DNA of 64,000 nt from positions 42,106,237-42,170,236 of the forward strand of contig NC_090237.1 in the NCBI RefSeq assembly GCF_024489055.1, given 5' to 3'. The notes beneath the pieces were generated by a model. The model saw nothing but the letters and a program-made list of their open reading frames with translations. It was not told where the DNA came from and searched no databases. Both the position numbers and the translations under genes were made by a program. Each line of letters starts with the position of its first letter. Within the stretch, counting starts at the first letter, position 1. Shown here piece after piece: positions 46,037-58,735 of the stretch. The DNA comes from Chanodichthys erythropterus (taxonomy: Eukaryota; Chordata; Actinopteri; Cypriniformes; Xenocyprididae).

Positions 46037-46917
46037 ATTATAAACATTTGTCAACTATTATTAAGCATTGCCATAAGCATATTTAAAATGAATATGTTGT
46101 TCAGTTTTACTTATTTGTACTTGTAAACGGTTCTGCTGCTTGAAAAGGCTGTTGTCCAGTACATGGTATGTTAATTGTAATAGAGTACTACTGGAATTCC
46201 CACAAGGATTTCAACATCATATTATTTGAAATGCATCATAAATCAATTTTCCAAAGATGCTTAAAATAAAAAATAAAAAAAATCGCTATATATTTACTTG
46301 TTTAAATTTAATCAACACGTGTAACACACGTGACGAAACCTGATTGGTTCCAAGGTGGTTGAACAGCTCTGATTGGTTCTTATGATAATGAGCTGCAGCC
46401 TCTCACCTGTTTACTAGATATGCTGAGCAAACGAAGCCTGTGTGGCTTGAATGTTAATGGGAGACTAAATTTAAACTGTTCAATTATATAGGGTGCTTCT
46501 CAATATCCCTCCTCGTCTCCTCGCTCCTCCGTCCTCCATCCTATGACCTGGAAAACGATCGAGCTCAGCCAGTTGAAGGACATCTCTATTCTCTAATTGC
46601 ACCGCGAGGAGGCGAGGATCGAGGAGTGAGGAGGCTTCCTGAGGAGTCATGAGCGAGGATACACAGGTGCATCCTTTGAGGAAGTCTTTCTCGTCGAGAA
46701 ACCTGACGCACACATAAATTCTCCTCCCCCTTCATATCTGTCACAATAATTTAAATTTAAATAAACTTTATACCTCATATATTTCAATGGGGCTTCTTGC
46801 TTTATTCATATTTATTATAATTTTTTTAAATAACCAAACTTTAATAACATATGGATAGATCCTTGGAGTGCAGCTGATGACGCTTTGAAGTGACGCTAAA
46901 GGGAGCAAGGATATATC

Positions 46918-47384
46918 TGTAACAGACACGTCAGGTTCCACCTCACTTCCATACCCACGTACCCAATCACCGGAGTACTAATCACCACCACCTGCCACTC
47001 ATCAGCACTGCAATCAACACCACTACAAAGACTCTCCACACACACACACACACACTCACTGTCCGGTCTCGTTTGCACTACTACCTATGTATGCTAACCT
47101 TAAGGACTCCTAACGCCATACTTACCTGCTCCAGTCGTCTCATCCATCTCCTTCGTCTCCCGTCCTCCTTGTGTGATTACCTGCCTGTGTGTGTGAGTGT
47201 CTCCGCCAGCTTCAACCATCCCATCTCTTCAGCTGCATCTGCAAGACATTATCAGGACAGTATCATATTCCCTTCATCTTTCCAGTACTCATTATCTGCT
47301 TACCATAACCCAGTGCTCTGCTTATTATTAATAAACTCACCTGGATTGTTTATACCTCTGCCTCCGTGTCTCTGTACCGTAACA
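46918..47384 (+). repeat. 5' LTR of the gypsy element
   Basis: TGTAACAGAC to CCGTAACA. Contains a (CA)n tract at about 47038-47057 and aataaa near 47329, a likely polyadenylation signal. Confidence 0.95.
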
Positions 47385-47412
47385 GAAGACCGGACCATAA
47401 CAACTTTACAGC

Positions 47413-50400
47413 ATGAGCACCAACGACCCATTTCAAGAGCTCGTGGACGCACTGCGCCGAGCACTCACACCACAGCCATCCTCACCATCAATATCCACCA
47501 CTTCAGCTTCCGCACCTTCTGTCACCTCTCCTTCTCCAGCATTCACCGCCAGTCCCATGGCCAAACCGGCGCCCTACTCAGGATCGGCGGAGGAATGCAG
47601 CGGATTCCTTCTCCAATGTGAACTGGTCCTGGAGATGCAGCCGCACCTCTACACTTCCGACACAGCAAAAATTGCGTTCATCATTTCGCAACTGCAAGGT
47701 AAGGCCCTGCAATGGGCAGATTCCCTGTGGACTCAGAAAGGCCCTGTTGTACAATCATATTCGGCGTTCGTCTCTCACTTCCGTGAGGTCTTCGGGAAAC
47801 CTCTGAAGGATTCTTCTACTGGTGAGAAACTCTACAATCTAAAGCAAAGAAATCTCTCTGTGAATGATTATGCCTTGCAGTTCCGAACGCTAGCCGCCAC
47901 CAGCGGATGGAATGAACAAGCCCTCATCACTTCTTTCCGTCAAGGATTGGAACCCAACGTGCGGCTGCATCTCGCTGCATACGAGGACTCAATGGGACTT
48001 GAACGCTTCATCCAACTCGCCATCCGCGTGGGTTCTCGTATGCAGTCGTGTCTCCTCGAGCACCAGGGCCAGTCACCTGCCACCAACCTCCTCCGCCGGT
48101 CTGAACCCGTCAGCTCCCCAGAACCAGCCACCGAACCAATGTTAATCGACCATTCCCGTCTAACTTCCAATGAAAGACAAAGAAGATTGACTCATAACTT
48201 ATGTCTATATTGTGGATCTCCGGGGCATGTTCTCTCCACATGCCCAACCCGTCCTCCTCGGCCCGTGGTGAGTGCGATTTTCCCTTCCATTCATAAAATG
48301 AAACCACTCACAACTGTTGTAATCCTTACTGCTGCAAATACCTCTGTTCCAGTGGTGGCGCTCCTCGACTCAGGGTCTGCAGGAAATTTCATCTCCGGCG
48401 CCCTCTGTCGACAATTCAAGCTCAAGATCTCCCCGTCTCCGGTTAGCTATCAAATCCAGTCCATCACGGGCAAACCCCTGAGCCGTAAGCACATCCGTCA
48501 TTGTGTGGGACCACTTCAACTCAGCGTGGGTATTCTACACTCTGAAAAGATTCATCTGCTGGTTCTGGAGGAGTCCACCGCTGACGTGGTTCTAGGGCGC
48601 CCGTGGCTCGAACAACATAGCCCCAACATCTCTTGGCGCACGGGCGAAGTCCTGAAGTGGGGCGACCACTGCTTTCCAGATTGCTTCCCAACGCTTCCTG
48701 TTCCAAAGTCTCCATTCTCCAGGTCTCTCTCCATGAATGCAACCTCTATCGAAAGCCCTGTCGAAAAACGCTCCGTGGATGTTCCCCCGGACTACGCCCC
48801 CTTCAGTGACGTTTTCTGCCCGCAACGCGCCTCCAAGCTTCCTCCACACCGGCCATGGGACTGTGCCATCGATCTGCTACCGGGTGAACCAGTGCCCAGG
48901 GGACGCATTTACCCCCTGTCAATACCGGAGGAGAAGGCCATGGAGGAATACATCAAAGAGGCCCTCAACCAAGGTTACATCCGCCCGTCTACTTCCCCTG
49001 CTGCTTCAAGCTTCTTTTTTGTGGCGAAGAAGGACGGAGGCTTGAGGCCCTGCATTGATTACCGTGCCCTCAACAAAATCACCATCAAATTCCGCTACCC
49101 GCTTCCCCTCGTCCCAGCGGCCCTGGAACATCTCCGTGGTGCCACTGTGTTCACTAAGCTGGACCTCCGCAGCGCGTACAGCCTCATCCGGATACGCGAG
49201 GGGGACGAGTGGAAGACCGCCTTTGTCACGCCCACCGGACACTACGAATATCTTGTTATGCCGCATGGCCTGGTCAACGCCCCCTCCGTATTCCAGGATT
49301 TCATACACGAGGTGCTCCGGGAGTTTCTCCACAAGTTCGTTCTGGTGTATATAGACGACATCCTCATCTACTCCCGGAGCTTGGCTGAACATCGCCACCA
49401 CGTTGCGGAGGTCCTCCAACGCCTACGGCAATTCCACCTCTTCCTCAAAGCTGAGAAGTGCTCCTTTCACCAGCCCTCTGTCCAATTCCTGGGGTACGTA
49501 ATAGATCACAGTGGCATCCGGATGGACGAGGGGAAGGTCTCCGCCATTCAGTCCTGGCCCACTCCATCTTCAATCAAAGAACTCCAACGCTTCCTAGGTT
49601 TCTCCAACTTCTACCGCCGGTTTATCAAGAACTACAGCACCATCGTCAGTCCATTAACCAACCTACTCCGTAACCAGCCCAAGTCTCTGTCCTGGTCCCA
49701 ACAAGCCACCAACGCCTTCGAGACCCTTAAAAGAGCCTTCACCACCGCTCCCCTCCTCGTCCACCCTAATCCAGAGCTCCCATTCATCGTGGAAGTGGAC
49801 GCCTCCACCACCGGAGTGGGAGCAGTTCTTTCACAGCAGCAGGGGACACCTAGTAGACTCCATCCATGCGCCTTCTTCTCCCGCAAGCTCAACCCGGCGG
49901 AGGTCAATTACGACATCGGTGACCGCGAACTCCTGGCCGTCAAGCTTGCCCTCGAGGAGTGGAGGCATTGGTTGGAGGGGGCTACTCATCCATTCCAAGT
50001 TCTCACTGATCACAAAAACCTTGAATATCTAAAAGCTGCCAAAAGACTCAACCCTCGCCAAGCTCGCTGGGCCATGTTTTTCTCAAGGTTCAATTTCTCT
50101 ATCTCCTACCGCCCTGGTTCTAAAAATACCAAAGCTGACGCTCTGTCTCGCCTCCATTCCCCGGAGGAAAAGCCTGAAGACCCTGAAACAATCCTGCCGG
50201 AGTCCATCTTCGTGAATCCCATCCAGTGGTCCGAAGAAACCATACCCTCCTCCAATGCCTCCACACGCACTCCGCCGGGTTGCCCCCAAGGCTTGCAATA
50301 CGTCACCCGGGCACGTCGCACTCCACTTCTGCACAATACCCACTCATCACTTGGCACTGGTCACCCGGGGGTCAATGAGACCCTCTCGTTGCTCAAACAA

Positions 50401-51744
50401 CGCTTCTGGTGGCCCAACATGGCCAACGATGTCAGAAGGTACGTGCAGGGCTGCAGGGAGTGCGCCATCTCTAAGAGCCCACGCCATCTTCCCACCGGCA
50501 AGCTCCTACCTCTGCCCGTTCCTGAGAGACCCTGATCACACCTGGGAGTAGACTTCGTCATAGATCTCCCTGAGTCTGACGGTAACACCTGCATCCTGGT
50601 GGTGGTAGACCGCTTCTCAAAGTCCTGCCGCCTGATACCCCTGGAGGGTCTACCTACCGCCATGGCAACTGCTAAGTTGATGTTTAATCATGTTTTTCGT
50701 CATTATGGAATACCTGAAGATATAGTCTCCGACAGAGGACCCCAGTTCGTCTCCCACGTCTGGAAAGCCTTCTTCTCCCTCCTGGGTGTGACCGTCAGCC
50801 TGTCATCCGGATACCATCCTCAGTCGAACGGGCAGACGGAACGCAAGATCCAGGAGATAGGCCGCTTCCTGCGTACCTTCTGTCACGGCCACCAGAACTC
50901 CTGGAACCAGTACCTGGGTTGGGCCGAGTACACACAGAACTCCCTCCGCCAAGCCACAACTGGACTGACACCCTTCCAGTGCGTACTCGGCTACCAACCC
51001 CCACTGTTCCCCTGGGATGGGGAACCTTCCAACGTCCCCGCAGTCGACTACTGGTTCCGGGAGAGCGAGAGGGTTTGGGACTCAGCTCATCACCAACTGC
51101 AGAGAGCCCTGCGCAGACGCAAGATGACAGCCGACCTTCGGCGCTCCGAAGCTCCCGTCTACCAACCGGGGCAGAAGGTCTGGCTGTCCACCCGGGACAT
51201 CAGGATGCGTCTGCCCTGCAAGAAGCTGAGTCCCCGCTTCATTGGCCCGTTCCCCATCATCCGGCAGATCAACCCCGTCACCTACCGTCTTCAACTCCCA
51301 GCACAGTACAGTAGAATCCATCCCACATTCCACATATCACTGCTCAAGCCTCACCACCCTTCTGTTGTTCCCTCCACAGAACCTGACGTGGCAGCCGCCG
51401 AGCCCCCCCTTCCACTCATCCTGGAGGACGGCACAGCCTACGTGGTTCACGAAATCCTGGATTCCCGGCGCCGTGGTGGTCAGCTGGAATACCTCGTCGA
51501 CTGGGAAGGCTATGGTCCCGAGGAACGCTCATGGGTCCCCAAGAATGATATCCTTGATCCTATCCTATTACAGAACTTCCATACCAATCACCCTGACAGA
51601 CCTGCCCCACGCCCGAGAGGAAGATCACCACGACGTCGGGGTCCGCGGCCCTCAGGAGTGGGCCGTGGGAGGGGGGGTACTGTAACAGACACGTCAGGTT
51701 CCACCTCACTGCCATACCCACGTACCCAATCACCGGAGTACTAA
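47413..51744 (+). pseudogene. Gypsy gag-pol polyprotein with chromodomain; one in-frame TGA
   Basis: A single frame of 1444 codons starts 29 nt after the 5' LTR. In order: gag; CCHC knuckle CLYCGSPGHVLSTC (about 264-277); aspartic protease LLDSGSAGNF (about 319); RT with FTKLDLRSAY and YIDDILIYS (about 646); RNase H with VEVDASTTGVGAVLS (about 793); integrase HHCC zinc finger (about 977-1017); catalytic core with VVVDRFSK, VSDRGPQFVS and NGQTERK; and a C-terminal chromodomain (YVVHEILDSRRR, LEYLVDWEGYGPEERSW, about 1342-1395) that in chromoviruses directs integration to marked chromatin. The only break is TGA at 50533-50535 between the integrase zinc finger and core. The last codons extend into the 3' LTR. 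Confidence 0.93.
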
Positions 51745-52141
51745 TCACCACCACCTGCCACTCATCAGCACTGCAATCAACACCACTACAAAGACTCTCC
51801 ACACACACACACTCACTGTCCGGTCTCGTTTGCACTACTACCTATGTATGCTAACCTTAAGGACTCCTAACGCCATACTTACCTGCTCCAGTCGTCTCAT
51901 CCATCTCCTTCGTCTCCCGTCCTCCTTGTGTGATTACCTGCCTGTGTGTGTGAGTGTCTCCGCCAGCTTCAACCATCCCATCTCTTCAGCTGCATCTGCA
52001 AGACATTATCAGGACAGTATCATATTCCCTTCATCTCTCCAGTACTCATTATCTGCTTACCATAACCCAGTGCTCTGCTTATTATTAATAAACTCACCTG
52101 GATTGTTTATACCTCTGCCTCCGTGTCTCTGTACCGTAACA
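51681..52141 (+). repeat. 3' LTR of the gypsy element
   Basis: 461 bp, almost identical to the 5' LTR. The shorter CA tract accounts for the length difference. Confidence 0.95.
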
Positions 52142-52286
52142 ATATCCTTTCACTTGATTCAATTCCTCCGTCCTCGCTTCTTTTCCTTGCGTCCTTCCCT
52201 CGCATCCTGAAGGGGTGGAGCTAAGACGCGAGGAAAGGAAGCAAGGAAAGGAAATGAGGATGCACAAATAAGAATTGAGAAGCACC

Positions 52287-53449
52287 GATAGACTAGAGCG
52301 ATCGTGTCACTTTAGGACACTTGGAAGAGACCACGCGATTCATATGCATTACTGTTTTCTGCAAAACGTTTTGGTGAATCGTCTTTCATCGGAGGGATAT
52401 AAATCTCTGAGATTTCATCAAAATATCTGTTTTTCCTGTGGCTTTTGGAACCACGTTATTTTGTGACTCCAGGTAAGATTTGTATTTGATTAACTTTATT
52501 TTTGATACAAAGTGTAACACATCTGTGTGCATCTTTTTCAGTGCCGCTACATTCAATCTGACCAATCAGACGCGATCAGATGAAGACGCTGCAGTTTTTA
52601 GTTGCTGTTTGTATAAAGAAGCGTGTTTTAATGTCGTATCACCTCTGTAATAAAGAACTCTTGAACCCATAGTGTACTACAAGTGGTAACTAAATACATG
52701 TTTTAAATACTGAGATAGTTTATTAAAAGCACATTTAAGTTCATATTTCATGCTGTCTCAAAATAGCACAGTTGAGTACACTTAGATGTTCATAAGATGA
52801 TCTCAATAAGTACTAAAGAAGAGCTTTTAGTATATTAAGTACAAAATAAGTGCACGAAAATAGAGCACTTTAAGTAGATAATAGAAGTGTACTAAGTGTA
52901 CTAAAATAAAGTGTATTTTACTGCACTTTTTTCACCTGGGTAGCCTAAAACAATATTGACAACTCTTATTTTCTTATGGAATATTGTAGTATTTATCATC
53001 AACATTTATTCGTGCACATTATTATTTTTGTGCCCTCGTAATCTTTAATCAAAAACATGAACCTCCCCTCCAAATCGACTCATTGTCTCTTCCTGTCACA
53101 TGCTGTGGCTCGAGGGCGGAGCTATCCAGTGACGTCAGGGGAAATGCTGTCGCTGTCATTGGGGTGTAACATGTTATAGCCAGATATGACAGCGCTACTG
53201 CTTCACACATCACCACAGATGAGCTCGTATCAAGAGATTTATTTTATTTGTATTTGATTTAGAACTTCAGTTTAGTTGTTATAAAGATATTTCACAAAGA
53301 AATGTGCAGAATTTTGTGTGAGAAATAATAAAAAGACATTTTCTCATTTAAATCTCATTTTGTTAAGAAAAATCATGAGAAAATCAAATCGTGAAACCAG
53401 TATCGTGAATCATATCAAATTGGGAATTGAGTGAACTGTTACATCCCTA
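52287..53449. other. Repeat-derived stretch without a gene
   Basis: Includes the tail of the TA-flanked element to 52940. A segment with intron-like ends (ctccag then gtaagattt, and ctttttcag) lies at about 52471-52541, but its surrounding frames show no domain. Downstream, to 53449, there is hAT-like terminal sequence (gaactgttacatccctag). Confidence 0.4.
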
Positions 53450-53519
53450 GTGTTTTGGTGATCAGATAGCCGATACCAATCAAAATAATGCATGAAACTC
53501 TGAGCCATCATCACAGCCT

Positions 53520-54095
53520 TGCACTCTTCATTTGCCGAACAATCTGGTGGACCTGTCGTCCCGAAACACATAAAGCCGGTCGATTCATTCTCTTGCGGTG
53601 AACCATATGTGAGACATAGTGGGAAGAAATCTGGCGGTCACGTTTCACATTCACTTGGCTTCAGACGGCTGCTAAAGACAACAGATCCCTGATACAATTT
53701 GCCTTGCCGTAAATACTTTGGCCAGGATGTGCTCCTGAAACTGTATTTTAAAGTTCACGAACAGCTGTCACAGAAGCTTTCTCAGATAACACTTCTGATC
53801 TATAGGAGCCCTACATCAGTCTCACCATTCATTTTATTGATGGCTGGAGCTGAAATCCACTTGTCTGCAAACCAGTTAACTCACTCTCCGAATAAACACA
53901 CCTGGGAGATCATCGCAGATGTTTCTTGGAGTTTGAGAGCTGAGCAACAAGTTTGCATCGCAGCTGATAACAGGAGCAATATTGTCAAAGCGCTGAACTG
54001 AATAAGTGGACAAGGCTGCAGTGTTTCAGCGTCGCCTTCATCTCTGGTGTTTTACTATGATAGGATCATGTGTGGATTTGTTTCACCATAAGTGT
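53520..54095 (+). pseudogene. hAT (ZBED-type) transposase relic
   Basis: The frame 53699-54001 has CRKYFGQDVLLKLYFKVHEQ and ends WSLRAEQQVCIAADNRSNIV. This matches the region of hAT/ZBED transposases around the second catalytic Asp (consensus of the type ...VCxTTDNGSNIVKA). Just after it, in another frame, is WTRLQCF, the next conserved block. Upstream and downstream parts are frameshifted or missing, including most of the dimerisation domain. Right-terminal sequence (atctattgacagtccta) lies at about 54132. Confidence 0.7.
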
Positions 54096-54109
54096 GCGGT
54101 TAATCGCAA

Positions 54110-55063
54110 TTAATAATATATCTTTTTTTAATCTATTGACAGTCCTAATATATATATACATATATATGTGTGTGCACATGTTTATATTTATATAGGTAGT
54201 TTGATCTAATATTTGATGTTTTTTAAAATGTTGTTGATTTAAGTAGCAAATGAGAATCGATTAAATTAATGTTTGTATTTTCAGACAAAGGTGTTCTTAA
54301 TGATTTTCAGTTTTGTTCAAGGTAATTCAACCAACAGTTTTTCAATAACGGGTGAATATGTAAAAGTATGGTATTTGGGGTAAAAAGGCACCATAATTAA
54401 CATGATAATGAATAGTTTTACATTTTTCATTTGTTGTGACATGGAGTGAGATGGTGAATATCATTTATCAAATTGGGTATCCATCTTAATAATATAATAC
54501 CCATATTTATAATGAAACAGTCATATTTAAAAAATATTATATTAATCATATAATACAACATAATTTATTGTTACTACATTAATTTAATCTGCTTCGACAC
54601 AATCTGCATTTTAAAAAGCGCTATAGAAATAAAGGTGACTTGACTACTATAAATCTATATTAATATTATGGGATCTCATTCAATGTTTTCAATGCTTTAC
54701 TTTTTAGAGTAATTTTCTTTCTGTATTTTCAAAATATATTTTTATATTAACATTATTAACACTATTTTAATAACAGTATATTTATTGAACAAAAATTATT
54801 TATCAAAATAAACAGAAAATAGTACAAAATTTGCTAAAGTGATTCTTTTGAACAAGTATTTACTTTCACATTACTAAAAACATTATTTTAGCTAAAGTAT
54901 CTGTATGATCACTGTGTACCTTTTACCCCATGTGTGTCCTCACCACCTCATACATTTATAAGATTTTTAAACAAAATTAACCACTTTTATGATTTATTTT
55001 CACACAAAATCTTGACAGTAGTGAAAAACACATTTTTTCTTAAGGCGTGCCTTTAGCCCATTG

Positions 55064-55068
<5 letters not shown>
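54110..55068. other. AT-rich non-coding stretch
   Basis: No gene. The phrase aaaaagcgctatagaaataa (about 54612) resembles the 3' end of common fish tRNA-SINE tails. Confidence 0.45.

Positions 55069-55153
<85 letters not shown>
55069..55153. repeat. (TA)n-(TG)n compound microsatellite
   Basis: About 21 TA and 21 TG units ending 9 nt from the NLR linker exon. A separate (CA)n tract lies at about 55258-55286. Confidence 0.95.
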
Positions 55154-55156
<3 letters not shown>

Positions 55157-55161
55157 CGTAC

Positions 55162-55208
55162 ATTTGTGCAGTCCTGCTCTAATCCTGAACTCTCCTCCAT
55201 GATCCACA
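55162..55208 (-). CDS. NLR linker exon coding VDHGGEFRIRAGLHK
   Basis: This 47-nt exon sits between acceptor ctgttgcag (AG at 55209-55210) and donor GTACGT (55156-55161). It encodes VDHGGEFRIRAGLHK, the short linker that precedes B30.2 in fish NLRC3-like proteins. It begins with one base that completes an Asn codon with AA from the LRR exon (giving NVDHGGE, the family form) and ends with one base that completes Tyr with the B30.2 exon. The donor lies against the (TG)n tract, so its strength may be affected. There is no other candidate B30.2 exon in the window downstream on this strand. Confidence 0.8.
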
Positions 55209-55253
55209 CTGCAACAGAAACATAGTGTCAGTAAATACACATTTAATCAGTGA

Positions 55254-55288
<35 letters not shown>

Positions 55289-56708
55289 GCATCATACATT
55301 ATTATCATTGTAAAATTATATTTGTGTAACCCCAGCACACACCAGATAAAACACTTTTCAGGTCCTATGCTGAGAGAGAGCCTACTAACCTACCACTTCA
55401 GTGAGCTCAATTATAGTAACGCGGCATTTTTTTTGTGTCAGTAACGGTAACGCCGCTGTAACAGGAGACAAAGTAATTTGTTTGATTACTCGTTACTAAA
55501 AAAGTAACAGCATTAACGCTGTTTATTTATAACACCATTATTCCCATCACTGACCATTATAAAGCTTAGAAGAATTTTTAAGGTTATTTTAAATTTAACT
55601 CCAACTGTGTTTGTCTGAAAGAAGATACATGTAGGATGGTGTGTAGGGTGAGTAAATCATGGGATAATTTTCATTTTTGAGTGAACTATCCCTTTAATTG
55701 ACAATAATGACCCTGGTATGAGTTCCTGTAATTTTATAATTAATGAGTAACATTAAACAGTCTGTGTAAATAAACATTTAAATGCCACTTCAAATGCAGC
55801 TTCTGTTCCACCTTTGCAGTGTAAAGATGGATTTTGTCAATGATTAATTTTTATTGCTAACAGTCTAAGTAATTTTTTTAATTTAAGTATTTAACATAAA
55901 ACACAACACAGGTAATCATAAAAATTGTCCTTATGAAGGTAAAAAAAGCCCCTGGAAATCAATTGCAAGCAGCTCCTCAATGGAAAAGTTCATGTATGAC
56001 CCTGGCATAGGGTAAGGTCTGGCAGTAGTAGTTTGTACTCCCACCAGGTTCACACATACTCTGTCTGCAGTGCGTATGCGGCACATATTTCTCCGGTGCC
56101 CATATTAACAGGTTAGAGCACTTGGATGCGGTCCAGCAATGCATTTCAGGAGCGTTGCATCTGCAGCAGTGCAGCGATCATTCACGCACGAGTCTATTTT
56201 TGCTGTGCTGCATGCACTGAATTAAAGCGACAGTGCATTGTTCGTCCTCAAAATCAACACAGATTGATATCAGAATGTAGTAACCTCACCATAAATGCAT
56301 TTAATTCAATTATACTACTGTTTTTCACAGTCATCTTTTTACTTTAAGCCTGGGGTAAAGCAAAGAAAAGCAAAACACTTGCCATGAGTAGCAAAAATAA
56401 CTAATGTGGTCAAAATTATATTAAACTTTTTTTTATTTTATTTTTTTATGTGAAATGCAGAGTTTGTTATATTATGTCAAGGCGAGGGCCTTACATCTCC
56501 GCAAAAAGTGATAATCATGTGACAGGCTGGTGTCTGAGAACTACTTGAAACAAGGCTGTACAATAAATGTGACAGTTAATTATTGAAGTATAGAAACATA
56601 AAGTTCTGTATGACCGGTGGGACTTTTTATATAGCCTAAGATTTAAATGCTAAAGAAAAGGCATGGGAGGCGTGTCATCGGCCATTGGTGTGGATGGTAA
56701 GTTATTTT
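55209..56708. other. Intronic stretch with repeat-like pieces
   Basis: Contains taacgctgtt and gtaacggtaacgcc motifs typical of a widespread fish repeat (about 55430-55560). No gene is recognised at 56126-56347 or elsewhere. Confidence 0.4.
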
Positions 56709-57475
56709 GGGGCGGTTTCCCGGACAGAGATTAAGCCTAGTCCAGGAATAAAATGGCTTTTTAAGACAGAATAACAGAAATCTGCTTTCTCTGTCATGGT
56801 TTAAAATAGTCCTAGACTTAGTCTAGTCCAGAGTTTAATAAGCTGATTTCCTGGAGGAAGGCTAGAGCTACTCCAGGACCGAGGCTTAAATTAAACCTAC
56901 CAGGTTTAACTTCAGATTAACATTGTTTTTTTTTTTTTTTTGGTGCTGTTCACTTTATTTAAAGAATTTATTTTGATTTAACAGCATTGTTTCTGGTTCA
57001 GATGTGATTGCTTCCTGTTAAATTGACTTGAAATGGTTACTAGATCTCACTTGATGTTTTCATTTCGAAAATAACATGTTTCAGTCACTAACCCAATCAA
57101 ACAGGACTTTCACTTCCCATCATGCTTTGCACTGGGCAGAAGTGGGAGAGTAAATGTTGAAAACGTGTTTTTTATGCATTTTTTATAGAAAGATGAGAAT
57201 ATGGAGAGACTTCTTATTGTTTAATGTTCTATTATGCAAACGTTTTTATGTTGTTAGTGTTTTTTGGAGATTACCATTGTGGTGAAGTGTAGAGCTTGTG
57301 CTTGGGTTGAGGACCTGCTAACAACAATTGTCTTTTTTCTATAGTGAAGCATCCAACCAAATCAATTTCTATCAAACCATTTCTAGACCACCAACACCAA
57401 TTATCACATGTATAAATAGTTACGTTTAGTTTGTTGCTATGTAAAGGACCAAACAAAAGCATTAATAATCATATG

Positions 57476-57533
<58 letters not shown>

Positions 57534-57961
57534 TTTTTTTCATCTATTTAAATTGAATTCATTACAAATAGATTTTCAGGCATTTCTCTTTTTTTCCTCC
57601 TACAGTTGATGTATTTTGCTTGCTTTAAAAGAACTGTCTCTTGTTTAGTAAAGTTTTTTTTTATTATTGCAGTCTTCTTCTGCTGCCATTGTTTTCCTTG
57701 GATTTGCTTCTCAGTTCCATGCAGTTTTAAACTTTTCTTGGTTCATTCCATGTTTTCTAGGCAACCTCTCTCATGCTAATTCAGATTAGCACAGTTGGTT
57801 TTAAATTAATCTGGTTTATTTTAATTCAGGACTCCATAGTCCAGGTTTTAGTAATCTCTACTTAATCAGTGTTTCAGAAAGCCATTTTTTAAGCCACGAT
57901 TAACTATTCTAGATTAAGGCCTATCCTGGCTTAATTTAAACCCTCTCTGGGAAATCGCCCC
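56709..57961. mobile_element. TIR MITE with ggggcggtttccc ends, 1253 bp
   Basis: The left end ggggcggtttcccggacaga and right end ctctgggaaatcgcccc are inverted, flanked by ttt on both sides. Sub-terminal ttaagcctagtcc and aggcctatcctggctta are also inverted. The interior carries (TA)n and a poly-T run (57479-57540) and has no transposase. Confidence 0.82.
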
Positions 57962-58331
57962 TTTAAAATGTTTGTGATATAACAATTTCATGTAAGGTCA
58001 TGTTTAAATGTTTTTTTCATGTGCTTGACCATCGTAATATATAAATCTATGGCTTTATATAATCAATTAAATATTATGTTGTTTTTTAATTTTTGTGTTT
58101 AAATATGAATAAGTTCATGACACAGAAGCTGCAGATCAGTAGCACACCGCAAAAATCCACAATATGTAAAAGCACAATGGCACATGCTGCCTCTGAAACA
58201 CAAACGTACTGCAACACACAACACATACACACTGCAGAACGGAGTACATGTGAAGCTGGCGTTAGGTGTAAATTGCAGAAAGGAAAAAATAAACTCAAAT
58301 GTTTTTGGGGATTTTTGTTGATTGGGGGTTA

Positions 58332-58731
58332 AGGCCCCGATATACTTCAAACGTTCTTTTTCGTTCTACAGTTAAGGGTAAAACAAAGTTTGAAATGTGT
58401 GAACAGCGATATACTGTAAACTAACATCTGACACCGCCCACACTGCTGAAAGCGATGGTTAGATGAATATGTAAAATATGTGCTGTGCACTTTCTCCTCA
58501 GTAACAAAATAAACTCAACAAAAATGAGAAAACAGCAAGCATTTTTATATAGAGCATAAGAAAAGCGTCTGATCATAACATGGGTATGTTAGCACGAGCT
58601 CTGCAAATTAGCATTCCAGTCACGTCATGTTTATATAGCACTTTATTCAGTAGATTGCTTAAAATCAAACAGCTTTACAGCGACATCACATCAGTTTGTT
58701 CTTTGATTTCATTTGAAGTATATTGGGGCCT
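58332..58731. mobile_element. 400-bp MITE, TSD tta (Harbinger-like)
   Basis: The ends aggccccgatatacttcaaa and tttgaagtatattggggcct are inverted. The 3-bp direct repeat tta lies at 58329-58331 and 58732-58734. The 3-bp T-A duplication suits PIF/Harbinger. Non-coding. Confidence 0.85.
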
Positions 58732-58735
58732 TTAG

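Larger units (their letters stand above)
46918..52141 (+). mobile_element. Nearly intact Ty3/gypsy chromovirus, 5.2 kb, TSD atatc
   Basis: The 5' LTR is 46918-47384 (467 bp) and the 3' LTR 51681-52141 (461 bp). By eye they differ by two substitutions and a CA-repeat length change. TSD atatc lies at 46913-46917 and 52142-52146. A purine-rich tract gggagggggggta precedes the 3' LTR. The gag-pol frame fills the space between. Near-identical LTRs mean recent insertion. Confidence 0.95.
46492..52286. mobile_element. MITE copy B, inverted relative to copy A and split by a gypsy element
   Basis: The left end ggtgcttctcaatatccctc equals the reverse complement of the right end of copy A (19755-20338). 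The right end is gaattgagaagcacc. Removing 46918-52146 leaves about 566 bp collinear with copy A. Confidence 0.88.
43694..52940. mobile_element. TA-flanked element with cccaggtgaaaaa ends, heavily interrupted
   Basis: The left end cccaggtgaaaaaaagt (43694) and right end cacttttttcacctggg (ending 52940) are inverted, each with TA outside. Another similar end lies inside at about 44647, so two related copies may be joined. AT-rich interior repeats agtatactt and agtacactt words. Insertions are three solo LTRs and the MITE/gypsy nest. Confidence 0.6.

Noticed and set aside
49006..49419. Long frames antisense to the gypsy polyprotein
   Set aside because: They are shadows of the strongly biased coding frame on the plus strand.
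52275..52466. 63-codon frame ending in SCGFWNHVIL
   Set aside because: It straddles the MITE edge and has no recognised domain; a possible donor after it leads nowhere.
54990..55240. Frames rich in Thr-His and Ile-Tyr repeats
   Set aside because: They translate the (TG)n and (TA)n tracts; only the 47-nt NLR linker exon inside is credible.
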